In this document: piece by piece, positions 46,486 through 56,294 of the stretch
Layout: each line of letters starts with the position of its first letter
Position numbering within the stretch: the stretch's first letter is position 1
Source of the DNA: Alphaproteobacteria bacterium
GTDB taxonomy: Bacteria > Pseudomonadota > Alphaproteobacteria > Rickettsiales > SXRF01
NCBI GenBank assembly: GCA_025360605.1
Contig: JANYBV010000038.1
Span: forward strand, 358,144-422,143
Length of the DNA: 64,000 nucleotides
Direction: 5' to 3'
Position numbers and translations under genes: made by a program
The notes under the pieces: model-generated
What the model was told of the DNA's origin: nothing
The model's input: the letters and a program-made list of their open reading frames with translations, nothing else
Database searches by the model: none

Positions 46486-47557
46486 GGCCGCATCGCCCGC
46501 CCCCGCCGACACCGTCATGATCGCCAGCCGCGCTGTCGGTGCGGATCACGCGCCGTTTATTATCGCTGAGTTGTCCGGCAACCATAACGGCTCGCTGGAA
46601 CGCGCCAAGGCCATTGTCAAGGCGGCTGCTGCTGCCGGTGCGGATGCGATCAAGATGCAAACCTACACCGCCGATACCATGACCATCCGCTCCGACAAGC
46701 CGGATTTTTTTATCAGCGACCCCAAAAGCCTCTGGGCAGGTAAAACTCTTTACGACCTCTATGAGGAAGCGCACACGCCGTGGGAATGGCACGCGCCGTT
46801 GTTCGATTATGCCAAACAGCTGGGTCTGATTGCGTTTTCCACGCCGTTTGATTCTACGTCCGTTGATTTTCTGCTCACACTCGATGTGCCTGCCTTTAAA
46901 ATCGCGTCGTTTGAAAATACCGACCTGCCACTCATCCGCCGCGTGGCGGCCACCAAGCGTCCGCTGATCATTTCGGCAGGCACCTCGACGTTGTGGGAAA
47001 TCGAACAAGCACTCACCACTGCGCGCGAGGCAGGTGCTAAGGACATCATCCTGCTGAAATGCACGAGCGCGTATCCGGCTTCGCCCAAGGAAGCCAATCT
47101 GCGCACCATTCCCCATCTGTCGGAACGATTCGGTGTTCAGGTCGGGCTTTCCGACCACACGATGGGCATCGGCACCTCGCTGGCGGCGGTGGCGCTTGGG
47201 GCAACGGTGATTGAAAAACATGTCACTCTCAAACGCTCGGAAGGCGGGGTGGATTCCGCCTTTTCGCTGGAGCCACAGGAGCTGGCGGAATTGGTGAGTG
47301 AATCCAAAAAAGCGTGGGAATCGCTCGGCAGCAGCGACTACGCACCGACCGCATCGGAAGATGCCTCTCGTATTTACCGCCGTTCACTCTATGTGGTGAA
47401 ACCGGTGAAAGCAGGAGAAGCGTTTACTTCTGATAATGTCCGCGCCATCCGTCCTGGGTATGGCCTGCCAACGGCGGAGCTGGAGCGGGTTTTCTCCAAA
47501 AAAGCCGCGCGCAACATCGAGGCAGGTACGGCCCTGTCACAAGAGCTGCTGGCTTAG
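46472..47557 (+). CDS. pseI: Pseudaminic acid synthase PseI (NeuB family)
   Basis: 361 residues. PFIIAELSGNHNGSLERAKA is typical of PseI; the TIM barrel follows with DAIKMQTYTADTMTI, STPFDSTSVDFLL and LLKCTSAYPASPKEANL. The antifreeze-like SAF domain occupies the last 60 residues (SLYVVKPVKAGEAFTSDNVR). It condenses phosphoenolpyruvate with the 6-deoxy-2,4-diamido sugar. The start at 46472 lies inside the formyltransferase end. Confidence 0.94.
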   Translation: MLKPKAASPAPADTVMIASRAVGADHAPFIIAELSGNHNGSLERAKAIVKAAAAAGADAIKMQTYTADTMTIRSDKPDFFISDPKSLWAGKTLYDLYEEAHTPWEWHAPLFDYAKQLGLIAFSTPFDSTSVDFLLTLDVPAFKIASFENTDLPLIRRVAATKRPLIISAGTSTLWEIEQALTTAREAGAKDIILLKCTSAYPASPKEANLRTIPHLSERFGVQVGLSDHTMGIGTSLAAVALGATVIEKHVTLKRSEGGVDSAFSLEPQELAELVSESKKAWESLGSSDYAPTASEDASRIYRRSLYVVKPVKAGEAFTSDNVRAIRPGYGLPTAELERVFSKKAARNIEAGTALSQELLA

Positions 47558-47827
47558 TTGCCTGCCCCAGATGATTAATGCACAGACACAACCAATGATT
47601 GTGTATTTTTGCGGAGATCTTCCTTGCCTCATGTTTATCAAGTCAGAAAATTAATATTTTCAACCACCTGATAAATAATATTATTTTTTGATATGGATAT
47701 AAAATGACCGGAGTGAGGACGTATAAAACACCTATTTTTATCGCGACCTTCTGTAACCAGCATGTTATTATACGCCTGTAGCGTATACAGATTTTAGTGT
47801 GCAATAGGTTGATGTTCCGGTGTGCTC

Positions 47828-49888
47828 ATGGCGGATGATTTTCCATCCAATGTAAAAGTCTTAAAAGATTTGCAGTATGGTCCGCACGGGGATGCCAATA
47901 AGCTTGATCTGTATTTACCGAAAGACATGAATGCTAAAACACCGGTGATTGTGTGGATTCATGGTGGTGGATGGCAAAAGGGAAATAAATCTGAATGGCC
48001 CGCGATTACGCTTGTGGACAAGGGGTATGCAGTAGCTAGTATCAATTATCGGCTCAGCGGCGAAGCTAAATTTCCTGCACAGATTCATGATGCCAAGGCA
48101 GCGGTGCGCTGGATCAGAGAAAATGCGGATAAATACAATATAGATCCTAACCGTATAGGTGCGTGGGGGCAGTCTGCTGGCGGGCATTTGGCTGCATTGC
48201 TTGGCACATCGGGAGATTCAAAGGATTTGGAGGGACCTGCCCCCAATCCATTGCGTACCAGTAGCAAGGTGCAGGCAGTATGTGATTGGTGTGGGCCTGT
48301 CGATTTGAAAGCTTTCTCTGAACATAGGGTGACTACTAATTCATTTCCTTCAGATCTTCCTGAACAAATAACCACCAAACTTTTGGGGGGGGCTTTAAAA
48401 GACAAAATGGCTTTGGCCAGGCAAGCTAATCCCATGAACTATGTGTCCCACCAATCCCCCCCATTACTGGCTATGCATGGGGATAAAGATACTTTGGTTC
48501 CTATCTCTCAAAGTAAATTACTTGTCGATTCTCTTAAAAGGGCAGGTGTGAAAGCAGATATTATGGCTCTACCCGGAGTTGATCATCGTCTTTTCAATGA
48601 GCGAAAATATATTTGGGAAGTTGAAAGTTTTTTTAACAAAACGCTTCTCAATATCGATGATCAAGAACGTGTAAAGGGTTTGGATAATACCAAAGTAGTT
48701 GCAACGTTTGAACATAATGCCATTGGAGGCGTACCCAGCTTAATAAATTTATATGCTGATGGAAGGATAATATCTCCAGCAGGCATGCCTACATGGAGAG
48801 TAGACGATGATAAGCTATATATACATTGGTATAATGAAAAATCTCCTACAGGAGTGTGGGTTGACGCTTCTACAATTAGCATGGATGGTAAAACCTACCA
48901 TGGCAGAAATCAGGAAGGAACCGTAGTGAGCGGAAGGCTTACGAATGGTGTTAACTTAAGAGACTTTGTCAAGCCCCATCCTGATGTGGATATTATTCCG
49001 GCCAGCTACCGTAGCGAAGATGTATCATTGCTGTCGCAGGATACTGCCCTTTCACGGGCGACAGGGACGCACTGGGAACAAGTTCCGGAAGGATACAAAG
49101 TAAAACTCTCAGGTTTTTCTCCGGCAGAACGTAAGGACGCGGTCATGCAGCTTACGGAGATTCTGAACAAAAATATAGGGGGAACCAAGGGCTCATCCTT
49201 CACCCAAAGCAGCATGATGGTTGATGACTCACTGGCCCAAGAAATAACGGACAAGTTTGCACAGCTTCAGGCGCAGGATAAAAAAGTGGCTGGCAACAGT
49301 GCAGCAGATTTCACGCGGAAATTTTCAAGCAATAAGGGCCCGCTGACTCAGGCCAATTATGATCGCACACGGGCAGACCTTGACAAGCTAGCCGATCTGG
49401 CGCGCAGCATGCCCAATATGGAAAAACCTGAAATCAGAATGGATAAAACAGAAGCCGTGCTGCTGTTCAAAGACCAGCTTCATGCCGACCGTTTTTCCAC
49501 GCTTCTTCTGGAGGCGCAGAGCAAAGCGGGCATCGATAAAAAGGCATATGCATTTGATACGCCCAAGGATAAAAAATCGGTAAGCGTCAGCTACGTCAAA
49601 CTCAACAGCATGTCATCTAAGGAGGCGGCGGCTTTTTTTGATAAAGCGGTCGAAGCGGTTAAGATCGAGCAGAAGAAAGCGGTCAATCCGTCGAAAAAAG
49701 TAAGTCTGGTCGAACCATCGCAGGACTTCAACCGTGATTTGCTGGCATCTGTAGAACGTATTGAGCAGATGTTTGGCTCAGCTCCGGCGCCAGCCAAACC
49801 GGATGTTGCGGAAGTAGCGCAACTGCCTTCGCCGCGTATACTTGCGGCCATGCCTGTGATAGATACTAATGGTCCGTCAAAGGCCTGA
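47828..49888 (+). CDS. Long alpha/beta hydrolase (esterase) with extended C-terminus
   Basis: 686 residues from ATG 47828 (GTG 47822 in frame). The first 270 residues are a complete esterase: VIVWIHGGGWQKGNK oxyanion loop, IGAWGQSAGGHLAALL nucleophile Ser, later GDKDTLVPIS (Asp) and GVDHRLF (His). A middle region (residues of about 285-385) with WRVDDDKLYIHWYNEKSPTG resembles small beta-rich extracellular domains. The last 270 residues are Lys/Ala/Asp-rich helices of no known family. No signal peptide. The 5' part looks AT-richer than its neighbours. Function beyond ester hydrolysis is unknown. Confidence 0.78.
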   Translation: MADDFPSNVKVLKDLQYGPHGDANKLDLYLPKDMNAKTPVIVWIHGGGWQKGNKSEWPAITLVDKGYAVASINYRLSGEAKFPAQIHDAKAAVRWIRENADKYNIDPNRIGAWGQSAGGHLAALLGTSGDSKDLEGPAPNPLRTSSKVQAVCDWCGPVDLKAFSEHRVTTNSFPSDLPEQITTKLLGGALKDKMALARQANPMNYVSHQSPPLLAMHGDKDTLVPISQSKLLVDSLKRAGVKADIMALPGVDHRLFNERKYIWEVESFFNKTLLNIDDQERVKGLDNTKVVATFEHNAIGGVPSLINLYADGRIISPAGMPTWRVDDDKLYIHWYNEKSPTGVWVDASTISMDGKTYHGRNQEGTVVSGRLTNGVNLRDFVKPHPDVDIIPASYRSEDVSLLSQDTALSRATGTHWEQVPEGYKVKLSGFSPAERKDAVMQLTEILNKNIGGTKGSSFTQSSMMVDDSLAQEITDKFAQLQAQDKKVAGNSAADFTRKFSSNKGPLTQANYDRTRADLDKLADLARSMPNMEKPEIRMDKTEAVLLFKDQLHADRFSTLLLEAQSKAGIDKKAYAFDTPKDKKSVSVSYVKLNSMSSKEAAAFFDKAVEAVKIEQKKAVNPSKKVSLVEPSQDFNRDLLASVERIEQMFGSAPAPAKPDVAEVAQLPSPRILAAMPVIDTNGPSKA

Positions 49889-49897
49889 AGCAAGAAC

Positions 49898-49930
49898 AGA
49901 AGTACCTTAGGTTACTTCTTGTCTTTTTTC
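49898..49930 (+). terminator. Terminator after the esterase gene
   Basis: AGAAGTA, loop CCTTAGGT, TACTTCT, then a T-rich tract (TGTCTTTTTTC). It starts 10 bp after the esterase stop and overlaps the end of the convergent small gene. Confidence 0.75.
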
Positions 49931-50064
49931 TTAGGATTAAGCTTTCGGCGCTGGATTTCTGCCTCTGCCAGTTTTTTCAATTTTGCCATACGTTCCTGTT
50001 TTTCCTTATCGCTGACGCCATCCAGCTGATCGGTGACCGCTTTAAAGAACTTATCGTCAAACAT
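49912..50064 (-). CDS. Small basic 50-residue protein
   Basis: From ATG 50064 with GGAGG 5 nt upstream; the frame opens at 50097. MFDDKFFKAVTDQLDGVSDK is followed by a Lys/Glu/Arg-rich helix ending in KLNPKKKDKK. No membrane segment. It follows ppdK by about 150 bp on the same strand. The strong ribosome site supports a real gene. Function unknown. Confidence 0.68.
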   Translation of the reverse strand: MFDDKFFKAVTDQLDGVSDKEKQERMAKLKKLAEAEIQRRKLNPKKKDKK

Positions 50065-50210
50065 AATGCCTCCAATTTGCCTTATTGGCCGCGTCAATAA
50101 TCAATGCTCACAGCATGATGATAGCATACACAACATTAATTTTTGGTGCATGCCAGCCACCTGTTCCATAGGAGCAGGGTAATACAATATAATGTATTTA
50201 AAACCGATGG

Positions 50211-52883
50211 TTAGTCAGTAGAGGCTTGTGCCGCCGCCAGACGCGCTACGGGCACGCGGTAGGGGGAACAGCTGACGTAATCCAGCCCTGCCTTGTGGCA
50301 AAACGCAATCGACGCCGGATCGCCGCCATGCTCACCACAAATACCGATCTTGATGGTCGGGCGGGTTTTGCGGCCGCGCTCGGTAGCTATATGGATGAGT
50401 TCGCCGACACCGCTCTGGTCGAGCGACACAAATGGATCCTGTTCGACGATGCCTTTTTGCTTGTAGATTTCGATAAAGGCCGCCGAATCATCACGCGATA
50501 TACCAAGGGTGGTTTGCGTCAGGTCATTCGTGCCGAAGCTGAAGAACTCGGCGCTCTGGGCAATTTCACCCGCACGCAGGCACGCACGCGGCAATTCGAT
50601 CATGGTGCCCACCTTATACTCAATCGCAGTGCCGGTGCGGCGCATGACTTCCGAGGCGACTTTGTCGATGATGGATTTGAGCAGCTCGAACTCTTTCGGC
50701 ATCATCACCAGTGGAATCATGATTTCCGGTACGACACTTTCCTTACTTTCCTTGATCATGAAGGCAGCGGCTTCAAAAATGGCCTGCGCCTGCATTTCAT
50801 AAATTTCCGGATAGGTGATGCCGAGGCGGCAGCCGCGGTGCCCGAGCATTGGGTTTTGTTCTTTGAGTTCATGAGCGCGGTGACGTACGATATCGACGCT
50901 CACACCGGCGGCTTTCGCCACCTGTTTAATGTCTTCTTCCGTGTGCGGGAGAAATTCATGGAGCGGTGGGTCAAGCAGGCGGATGGTGACTGGCAGGCCA
51001 TTCATGATGCGGAATAATTCCACAAAGTCGTTACGTTGCATCGGGAGTAACTTTGCCAGCGCGGCTTTACGCCCCTCGACATTCTGCGCCACGATCATCT
51101 CGCGCATGGCGATGATGCGTTCAGCGTCAAAGAACATATGTTCGGTGCGGCACAGGCCAATACCTTCGGCACCGAATTTGCGTGCTACGGTAGCATCCAG
51201 CGGGGTTTCGGCGTTGGTGCGGATTTTGAGTACGCGCACCTCATCGGCCCAGCTCATCAGCGTTTCAAAATCAGCGGAGAGTTGCGGTTGTACAGTTGGG
51301 ATTTCGCCGATCATCACTTCGCCGGTAGAACCGTTGATGGTGATAATGTCGCCTTCTTTAATGGTGTGGCCGGACACTTTTAAGGATTTCTCGGCATAGT
51401 TGATACGCAATTCGCCCGCGCCGGATACGCAGGGTTTGCCCATGCCGCGGGCAACGACGGCGGCGTGGCTGGTCATGCCACCACGGGCGGTGAGAATGCC
51501 CTGCGCGGCATGCATGCCGTGAATGTCCTCGGGGCTGGTTTCGATGCGCACCAGAATCACTTTTTCCTTATGGTCGAGTGCCATGGTTTCGGCATCCTCG
51601 GCGGTGAATACCACCTTGCCGGAAGCTGCACCCGGAGAGGCGGGCAGGCCGGTGGCCAGAACGGTCTTCGGCGCTTTCGGATCAAGAGTCGGGTGCAATA
51701 GCTGGTCGAGCGACAGCGGGTCGATACGTTTGATCGCCGCTTTGATGTCGATCAGTTTTTCTTTCACCATTTCGACCGCGATTGTAACGGCAGCCGCTGC
51801 GGTGCGTTTGCCGTTGCGGGTTTGCAGCATCCATAATTTCTGGTTCTGGATGGTGAATTCAATGTCCTGCATGTCACGGTAATGCCCTTCGAGCTTGTCG
51901 AAAACGGCGGTCAGCTGTTTATACACGTCCGGCATGATCGCGGGCATTTCGTCCAGCGGCAGCGGCGTGCGGATACCTGCCACCACGTCTTCGCCCTGCG
52001 CGTTGACGAGGAATTCGCCGTAGTATTTTTTCTCACCCGTAGAAGGGTTGCGCGTGAACGCCACACCGGTGGCGCAGTCGTCGCCCATGTTGCCAAACAC
52101 CATCGACTGTACGGTCACCGCTGTGCCCCAGCTTTCAGGGATGTCGTGCAGGCGGCGGTAGGTGCAGGCGCGCGGGTTCATCCACGAGTTGAATACCGCC
52201 ATGATTGCCCCCCAGAGCTGTTCATGCACCGAATCAGGGAACGGTTTCCCCAGCTCTTGCTGGACTTTTTCTTTGTATTGCACGACCAGTTCTTTCAGGT
52301 CATCGGCGGTGAGGTCGGTATCAAGTTCGATCTCGCGGTCACGCTTTTTGTCTTCCAGCATTTCTTCAAAATGATAGTGGTCGAGTTCCAGCACCACATC
52401 GCAATACATCTGGATAAAGCGGCGGTAGGAATCATAGGCAAAGCGTTCGTTACCGGTTTTTTTCGCCAGCGCTTTCACGGTGATGTCGTTCAGGCCGAGA
52501 TTGAGGACGGTGTCCATCATTCCTGGCATCGACGCGCGCGCACCGGAGCGAACGGAGACCAGAAGCGGATTCGTTCCATCCCCGAATTTGGCCCCTACCT
52601 TGCTCTCAATCTGGGCGAGGGCGTCTTCCAACTGTGCTGAAAGCGAAGGGGATAATTGCTTGCCGTTGGCATAGTAACCCACGCACACTTCGGTGGTAAT
52701 GGTGAAGCCCGGAGGAACGGGAAGGCCAAGCGAACACATCTCGGCTAAGTTAGCGCCTTTGCCGCCGAGCAGGTTTTTCATGTCGGCCTTGCCTTCGGCA
52801 GCGCCATCACCAAAATTATAGACGAGTTTGTCTGACATTTCAGCCCCAAGTTTTGCGGATGGTTGTGCGTTCGATTTTGTCAT
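50211..52883 (-). CDS. ppdK: Pyruvate, phosphate dikinase
   Basis: 890 residues, full length. The ATP-grasp N-terminus has NLLGGKGANLAEMCSLGLPVPPGFTI (core LGGKGANLAEM). The phosphohistidine loop is GGMTSHAAVVARGMGKPC. The PEP-binding barrel ends KIGICGEHGGDP with the catalytic Cys. It interconverts pyruvate and PEP with ATP and phosphate. It follows glyS by 14 bp and shares its strand with the glyQ-glyS group. Confidence 0.97.
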   Translation of the reverse strand: MTKSNAQPSAKLGAEMSDKLVYNFGDGAAEGKADMKNLLGGKGANLAEMCSLGLPVPPGFTITTEVCVGYYANGKQLSPSLSAQLEDALAQIESKVGAKFGDGTNPLLVSVRSGARASMPGMMDTVLNLGLNDITVKALAKKTGNERFAYDSYRRFIQMYCDVVLELDHYHFEEMLEDKKRDREIELDTDLTADDLKELVVQYKEKVQQELGKPFPDSVHEQLWGAIMAVFNSWMNPRACTYRRLHDIPESWGTAVTVQSMVFGNMGDDCATGVAFTRNPSTGEKKYYGEFLVNAQGEDVVAGIRTPLPLDEMPAIMPDVYKQLTAVFDKLEGHYRDMQDIEFTIQNQKLWMLQTRNGKRTAAAAVTIAVEMVKEKLIDIKAAIKRIDPLSLDQLLHPTLDPKAPKTVLATGLPASPGAASGKVVFTAEDAETMALDHKEKVILVRIETSPEDIHGMHAAQGILTARGGMTSHAAVVARGMGKPCVSGAGELRINYAEKSLKVSGHTIKEGDIITINGSTGEVMIGEIPTVQPQLSADFETLMSWADEVRVLKIRTNAETPLDATVARKFGAEGIGLCRTEHMFFDAERIIAMREMIVAQNVEGRKAALAKLLPMQRNDFVELFRIMNGLPVTIRLLDPPLHEFLPHTEEDIKQVAKAAGVSVDIVRHRAHELKEQNPMLGHRGCRLGITYPEIYEMQAQAIFEAAAFMIKESKESVVPEIMIPLVMMPKEFELLKSIIDKVASEVMRRTGTAIEYKVGTMIELPRACLRAGEIAQSAEFFSFGTNDLTQTTLGISRDDSAAFIEIYKQKGIVEQDPFVSLDQSGVGELIHIATERGRKTRPTIKIGICGEHGGDPASIAFCHKAGLDYVSCSPYRVPVARLAAAQASTD

Positions 52884-52897
52884 AATGTCCTCTTTTT

Positions 52898-55090
52898 TTA
52901 TGCGGCTTTTTTCTGTTCTTTGGTATCGCCTTCGATCAGGGCGAAGTTGGCAACTTTATTAAGTGTAGAGCAAAACTTTGAAAGTAAATTCAGCCTGTTT
53001 TTCCTTATATCTTGATTGGCATCATTCACTAAAACTTTATCAAAAAAAGCAGTTATCGAAGGACGCATGCTTGCTACCATTTCCATAACGTCTTTAAATT
53101 TTTCTATCTTTATGGCTAACTCCATAGCTGAAGATAAATTTTCAATGACTCCGTATAATTTTTCTTCCTCAGGAATGCTAAATAATTTTGGTTCTGTGGG
53201 GGCATTATATTTACTGCCGTCTTTTTTTTCTTCCAGCGTTACAATATTGTGGGCGCGCTTGTATGCGGCCAGTACATCTTGCCCCATATCGGAACTAAGC
53301 AATTCTTGAAGTTCTTTTGCTTTGTTTACAATTCGTACTAAATCGTCATCACCATTGGCCACTACTGCACTGATGACATCATGGCGGATGCCTTGGTCTT
53401 TGAGCTGTACCTTCAGGCGGTCGATAAAGAAATCATAGAGCATGGCCGATAAATTCTCCGGTACGGCGTGGCTAAGTTCTTCACTGGCAGATTCATTAAT
53501 CACGACATACTTGCCGACCTTATGTGGCTGTTGCAGGCTGGCCTGCGTCTGTTTGGCAAGTTTATCCTGCGCCATATGCAAGGCGATGGTGGCAGCGGGT
53601 GGACTTGCGAAGATGGTTTTCAGCGGTAGGCGGATAGTGTTATCCAGAATAATGCGGATGACACCCAGCGCGGCACGGCGCAATGCGAACGGGTCTTTCG
53701 ATCCGGTGGGTTTTTCGCCGATGGCGAACATGCTGACCAGCGTGTCGAGCTTGTCAGCCAGTGCGACGCATACGGCAACCGGATCAGACGGTACGGTATC
53801 GGTTGGGCCTTGCGGCTTGTAATGGTCGCGGATGGCATCGGCCACGGCAGCGTCTTCTTTTTGCGCAACCGCATAATAGCGTCCCATCACGCCCTGTAAT
53901 TCAGGAAATTCTCCGACCATGCCGGTGACCAGATCGGCTTTGCATAGGCGTGCGGCTTTCTGCACCAGTGTTTTATTGGCACCGGAGACATACCCTGCCA
54001 ACTGCAACGCGAGTATTTCGATTCGCTCCACCTTGTCGGCAATGGTGCCGAGTTTGGCGTGGAAGGTGACGGTCTTCAATCCCTCTGCCCATTCGTTCAG
54101 TGGTTTTTTACGGTCCGTATCCCAGAAAAACCGGCCATCCGAGAGGCGGGCGCGCAGCACACGTTCGTTGCCGGCGATAATCGCCTTGCCGCCGTCGGTG
54201 CTGTTGATGTTGGCGGTGATGAGGAATTTATCGGACAGTGTGTCATTGGCTTTTTCCAGTGCGAAATATTTCTGGTGGGCGCGCATTTCCGACACCAGCA
54301 CTTCTTTTGGTAAATCCATGAATTTAGCGTCAATAGAACCGGTCAGCACCACCGGCCATTCCACCAGTCCGGTTACTTCTTCCAGCAAACCTTCGTCTTT
54401 TTTCAGGCTGAGTCCAGCAGTGGCAGCGGCTTTTTCGGCCTGTTCAAGGATGATGGCTTTGCGTTTGTCGCGATCAGGAATAACGAATGCTTCTTCCAGT
54501 TTCGTTTCGTATTCGTCCACATGATTGATAGTGATAACGGCGGGGCTCAGGAAGCGGTGGCCGCGTGTGGTGTTGGAGGCGGTGACGCCGGCAAACGAGA
54601 CAGAAATAACTTTGCCATCAAAAAGGCAGAGGATGGAATGCAACGGGCGCACCCATGCCTGTTCGCCACTGCCCCAGCGCATCGATTTCGGCCACGGAAA
54701 CGACAACAGCATATCTTCGATCGCAGCTTTCAGTACATCGGCGGTGTTTTGCCCTGCCTTTTTAACGACGGCGAAATAGGTGCCGTCACGTTGTGTCAGG
54801 TCGGCTTGCGTAAGCCCGCTTTTTTTCAGGAATCCCTGCAATGCCGCATCCGGTGCGCCGACTTTAGGACCTTTCAGTTCGGTTTCGGACGCCGCTTGCG
54901 ATAGCGGCAAATCCCTGAACATCAAAGCGATACGGCGCGGGGTGGAAAATACGCTGCCACGCAGGCTGTCCATGGAAAGACCTGCTTTCGCAAGTCCGAC
55001 CGGCAAACGCGAGGCCAGCTCCATCATCGCGTCACGCTGCATGCGGGCGGGAATTTCTTCACTGAACAGTTCGAGCAGGAGGTCAGCCAT
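52898..55090 (-). CDS. glyS: Glycyl-tRNA synthetase beta subunit
   Basis: 730 residues. MADLLLELFSEEIPARMQRDA is diagnostic. The conserved TPRRIALMFRDLP and EVLVSEMRAHQKYFAL blocks are present, along with KDPFALRRAALGVIRI. It pairs with GlyQ in the heterotetrameric enzyme. It starts 5 bp after panD, and three unrelated genes separate it from glyQ. Confidence 0.97.
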   Translation of the reverse strand: MADLLLELFSEEIPARMQRDAMMELASRLPVGLAKAGLSMDSLRGSVFSTPRRIALMFRDLPLSQAASETELKGPKVGAPDAALQGFLKKSGLTQADLTQRDGTYFAVVKKAGQNTADVLKAAIEDMLLSFPWPKSMRWGSGEQAWVRPLHSILCLFDGKVISVSFAGVTASNTTRGHRFLSPAVITINHVDEYETKLEEAFVIPDRDKRKAIILEQAEKAAATAGLSLKKDEGLLEEVTGLVEWPVVLTGSIDAKFMDLPKEVLVSEMRAHQKYFALEKANDTLSDKFLITANINSTDGGKAIIAGNERVLRARLSDGRFFWDTDRKKPLNEWAEGLKTVTFHAKLGTIADKVERIEILALQLAGYVSGANKTLVQKAARLCKADLVTGMVGEFPELQGVMGRYYAVAQKEDAAVADAIRDHYKPQGPTDTVPSDPVAVCVALADKLDTLVSMFAIGEKPTGSKDPFALRRAALGVIRIILDNTIRLPLKTIFASPPAATIALHMAQDKLAKQTQASLQQPHKVGKYVVINESASEELSHAVPENLSAMLYDFFIDRLKVQLKDQGIRHDVISAVVANGDDDLVRIVNKAKELQELLSSDMGQDVLAAYKRAHNIVTLEEKKDGSKYNAPTEPKLFSIPEEEKLYGVIENLSSAMELAIKIEKFKDVMEMVASMRPSITAFFDKVLVNDANQDIRKNRLNLLSKFCSTLNKVANFALIEGDTKEQKKAA

Positions 55091-55095
55091 AGGAG

Positions 55096-55467
55096 TTACA
55101 CGGCATCCTTCTGGAGGTCTTGGGTGATATTATTATTTTCATCCATCACCAGCACGCTGGGGACGTATTTCTTGGCCTCTAGCGCATCCATCTGCGCGTA
55201 GGCGATCACGATCACCGTATCACCCGGATCCGCGAGATGGGCGGCTGCGCCGTAAATGCCAAAACGTTTCGATCCGCGTGGTTCGGTGATGAGGTAGGTG
55301 GTGAAGCGTTCGCCATTATCGACGTTGAGTACGTCAATTTGCTGGCCTGCCATCATGCCGGCGGCTTCGATGTAATCCAGATCAATGCCCATGGAGCCGT
55401 TATAGTGTAGTTCGGTGTGGGTGACACGGGCACGGTGAATTTTACTGTGCAACATGGTAATCAGCAT
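55096..55467 (-). CDS. panD: Aspartate 1-decarboxylase
   Basis: 123 residues from ATG 55467, with AAAGGAAG upstream; a longer frame to 55533 overlaps the preceding gene. MLITMLHSKIHRARVTHTEL and NGSMGID show the Gly24-Ser25 autocleavage site that makes the pyruvoyl group. LNVDNGERFTTYLI and IVIAYAQ follow. It makes beta-alanine for pantothenate. It sits inside the glyQ-glyS cluster. Confidence 0.95.
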   Translation of the reverse strand: MLITMLHSKIHRARVTHTELHYNGSMGIDLDYIEAAGMMAGQQIDVLNVDNGERFTTYLITEPRGSKRFGIYGAAAHLADPGDTVIVIAYAQMDALEAKKYVPSVLVMDENNNITQDLQKDAV

Positions 55468-56294
55468 GCGGCTTCCTTTATTTTGGTTTTGGTGGTGGTG
55501 GAGGGTAGGTGGCCTTTGAGCGCGGTGACGCATTGTCCGGCAATGAGCGTGCGTTCGCCTTTGAGTGTTACATCGAGAATGCCGTGACCCTTGGAGGCCT
55601 GCAAGGCATGGAATTGTTTTTTACCCAAACGAGCCGCCCAGTAGGGCGCCAAGAAGCAATGGGCCGAGCCGGTGACGGGGTCTTCATCGATACCCAGTGC
55701 CGGACAAAAATAACGCGAGGCAAAATCAAAGCCCGCCACGCCTTTGGCGGTGGTGACTATTACGCCCTGTTGGTCCATGCGTGCCAAGCGCTTAAAGCTT
55801 GGGGCACAGGCCAGCAATGTTTCCATGTCTTTGACTTCAACAAGGTAGTTATCGCGGTTGATTTCGCAGTTGACGAAGTCCACATTAAGCGCCTTGAGTG
55901 CTGCCGGAGCTTTGGCCGGTTTGCCAGCGAGTGTTGGGAAATCCAGCTCTATACCTTTGTCGAGCGCACGTGCTTTTAAGTCACCGGACAGTGTGTGGAA
56001 GGTGACAACATCACCCGCCTTTACCTCGCCGGATTGCACCAGCGCGTGGGTGGCGGCGAGGGTGGCGTGGCCGCACAGATTGACTTCGGCTTCTGGCGTA
56101 AACCAGCGCAGGTTGTACGATAGTGGTGCTTGTTTGACCACGAACGCGGTTTCAGACAGATACATTTGCAGCGCAATTTTTTGCATCACATCATTGTCGG
56201 GAAATGCATCCAGCAAACATACGGCAGCAGCATTGCCACGGAATGCGTGGGCGGTGAATGCATCGATAATCCACATATTCGGCCAGCTGCTCAT
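55461..56294 (-). CDS. PhzF-family isomerase-like protein
   Basis: 277 residues. IIDAFTAHAFRGNAAAVCLL opens the domain, QMYLSETAFV holds the catalytic Glu position, and the second half has DEDPVTGSAHCFLAPYWA. The family includes phenazine isomerase and many uncharacterised cytoplasmic enzymes. Overlaps: 4 bp with the GNAT gene upstream, and 7 bp with panD downstream. Real substrate unknown. Confidence 0.9.
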   Translation of the reverse strand: MSSWPNMWIIDAFTAHAFRGNAAAVCLLDAFPDNDVMQKIALQMYLSETAFVVKQAPLSYNLRWFTPEAEVNLCGHATLAATHALVQSGEVKAGDVVTFHTLSGDLKARALDKGIELDFPTLAGKPAKAPAALKALNVDFVNCEINRDNYLVEVKDMETLLACAPSFKRLARMDQQGVIVTTAKGVAGFDFASRYFCPALGIDEDPVTGSAHCFLAPYWAARLGKKQFHALQASKGHGILDVTLKGERTLIAGQCVTALKGHLPSTTTKTKIKEAAC

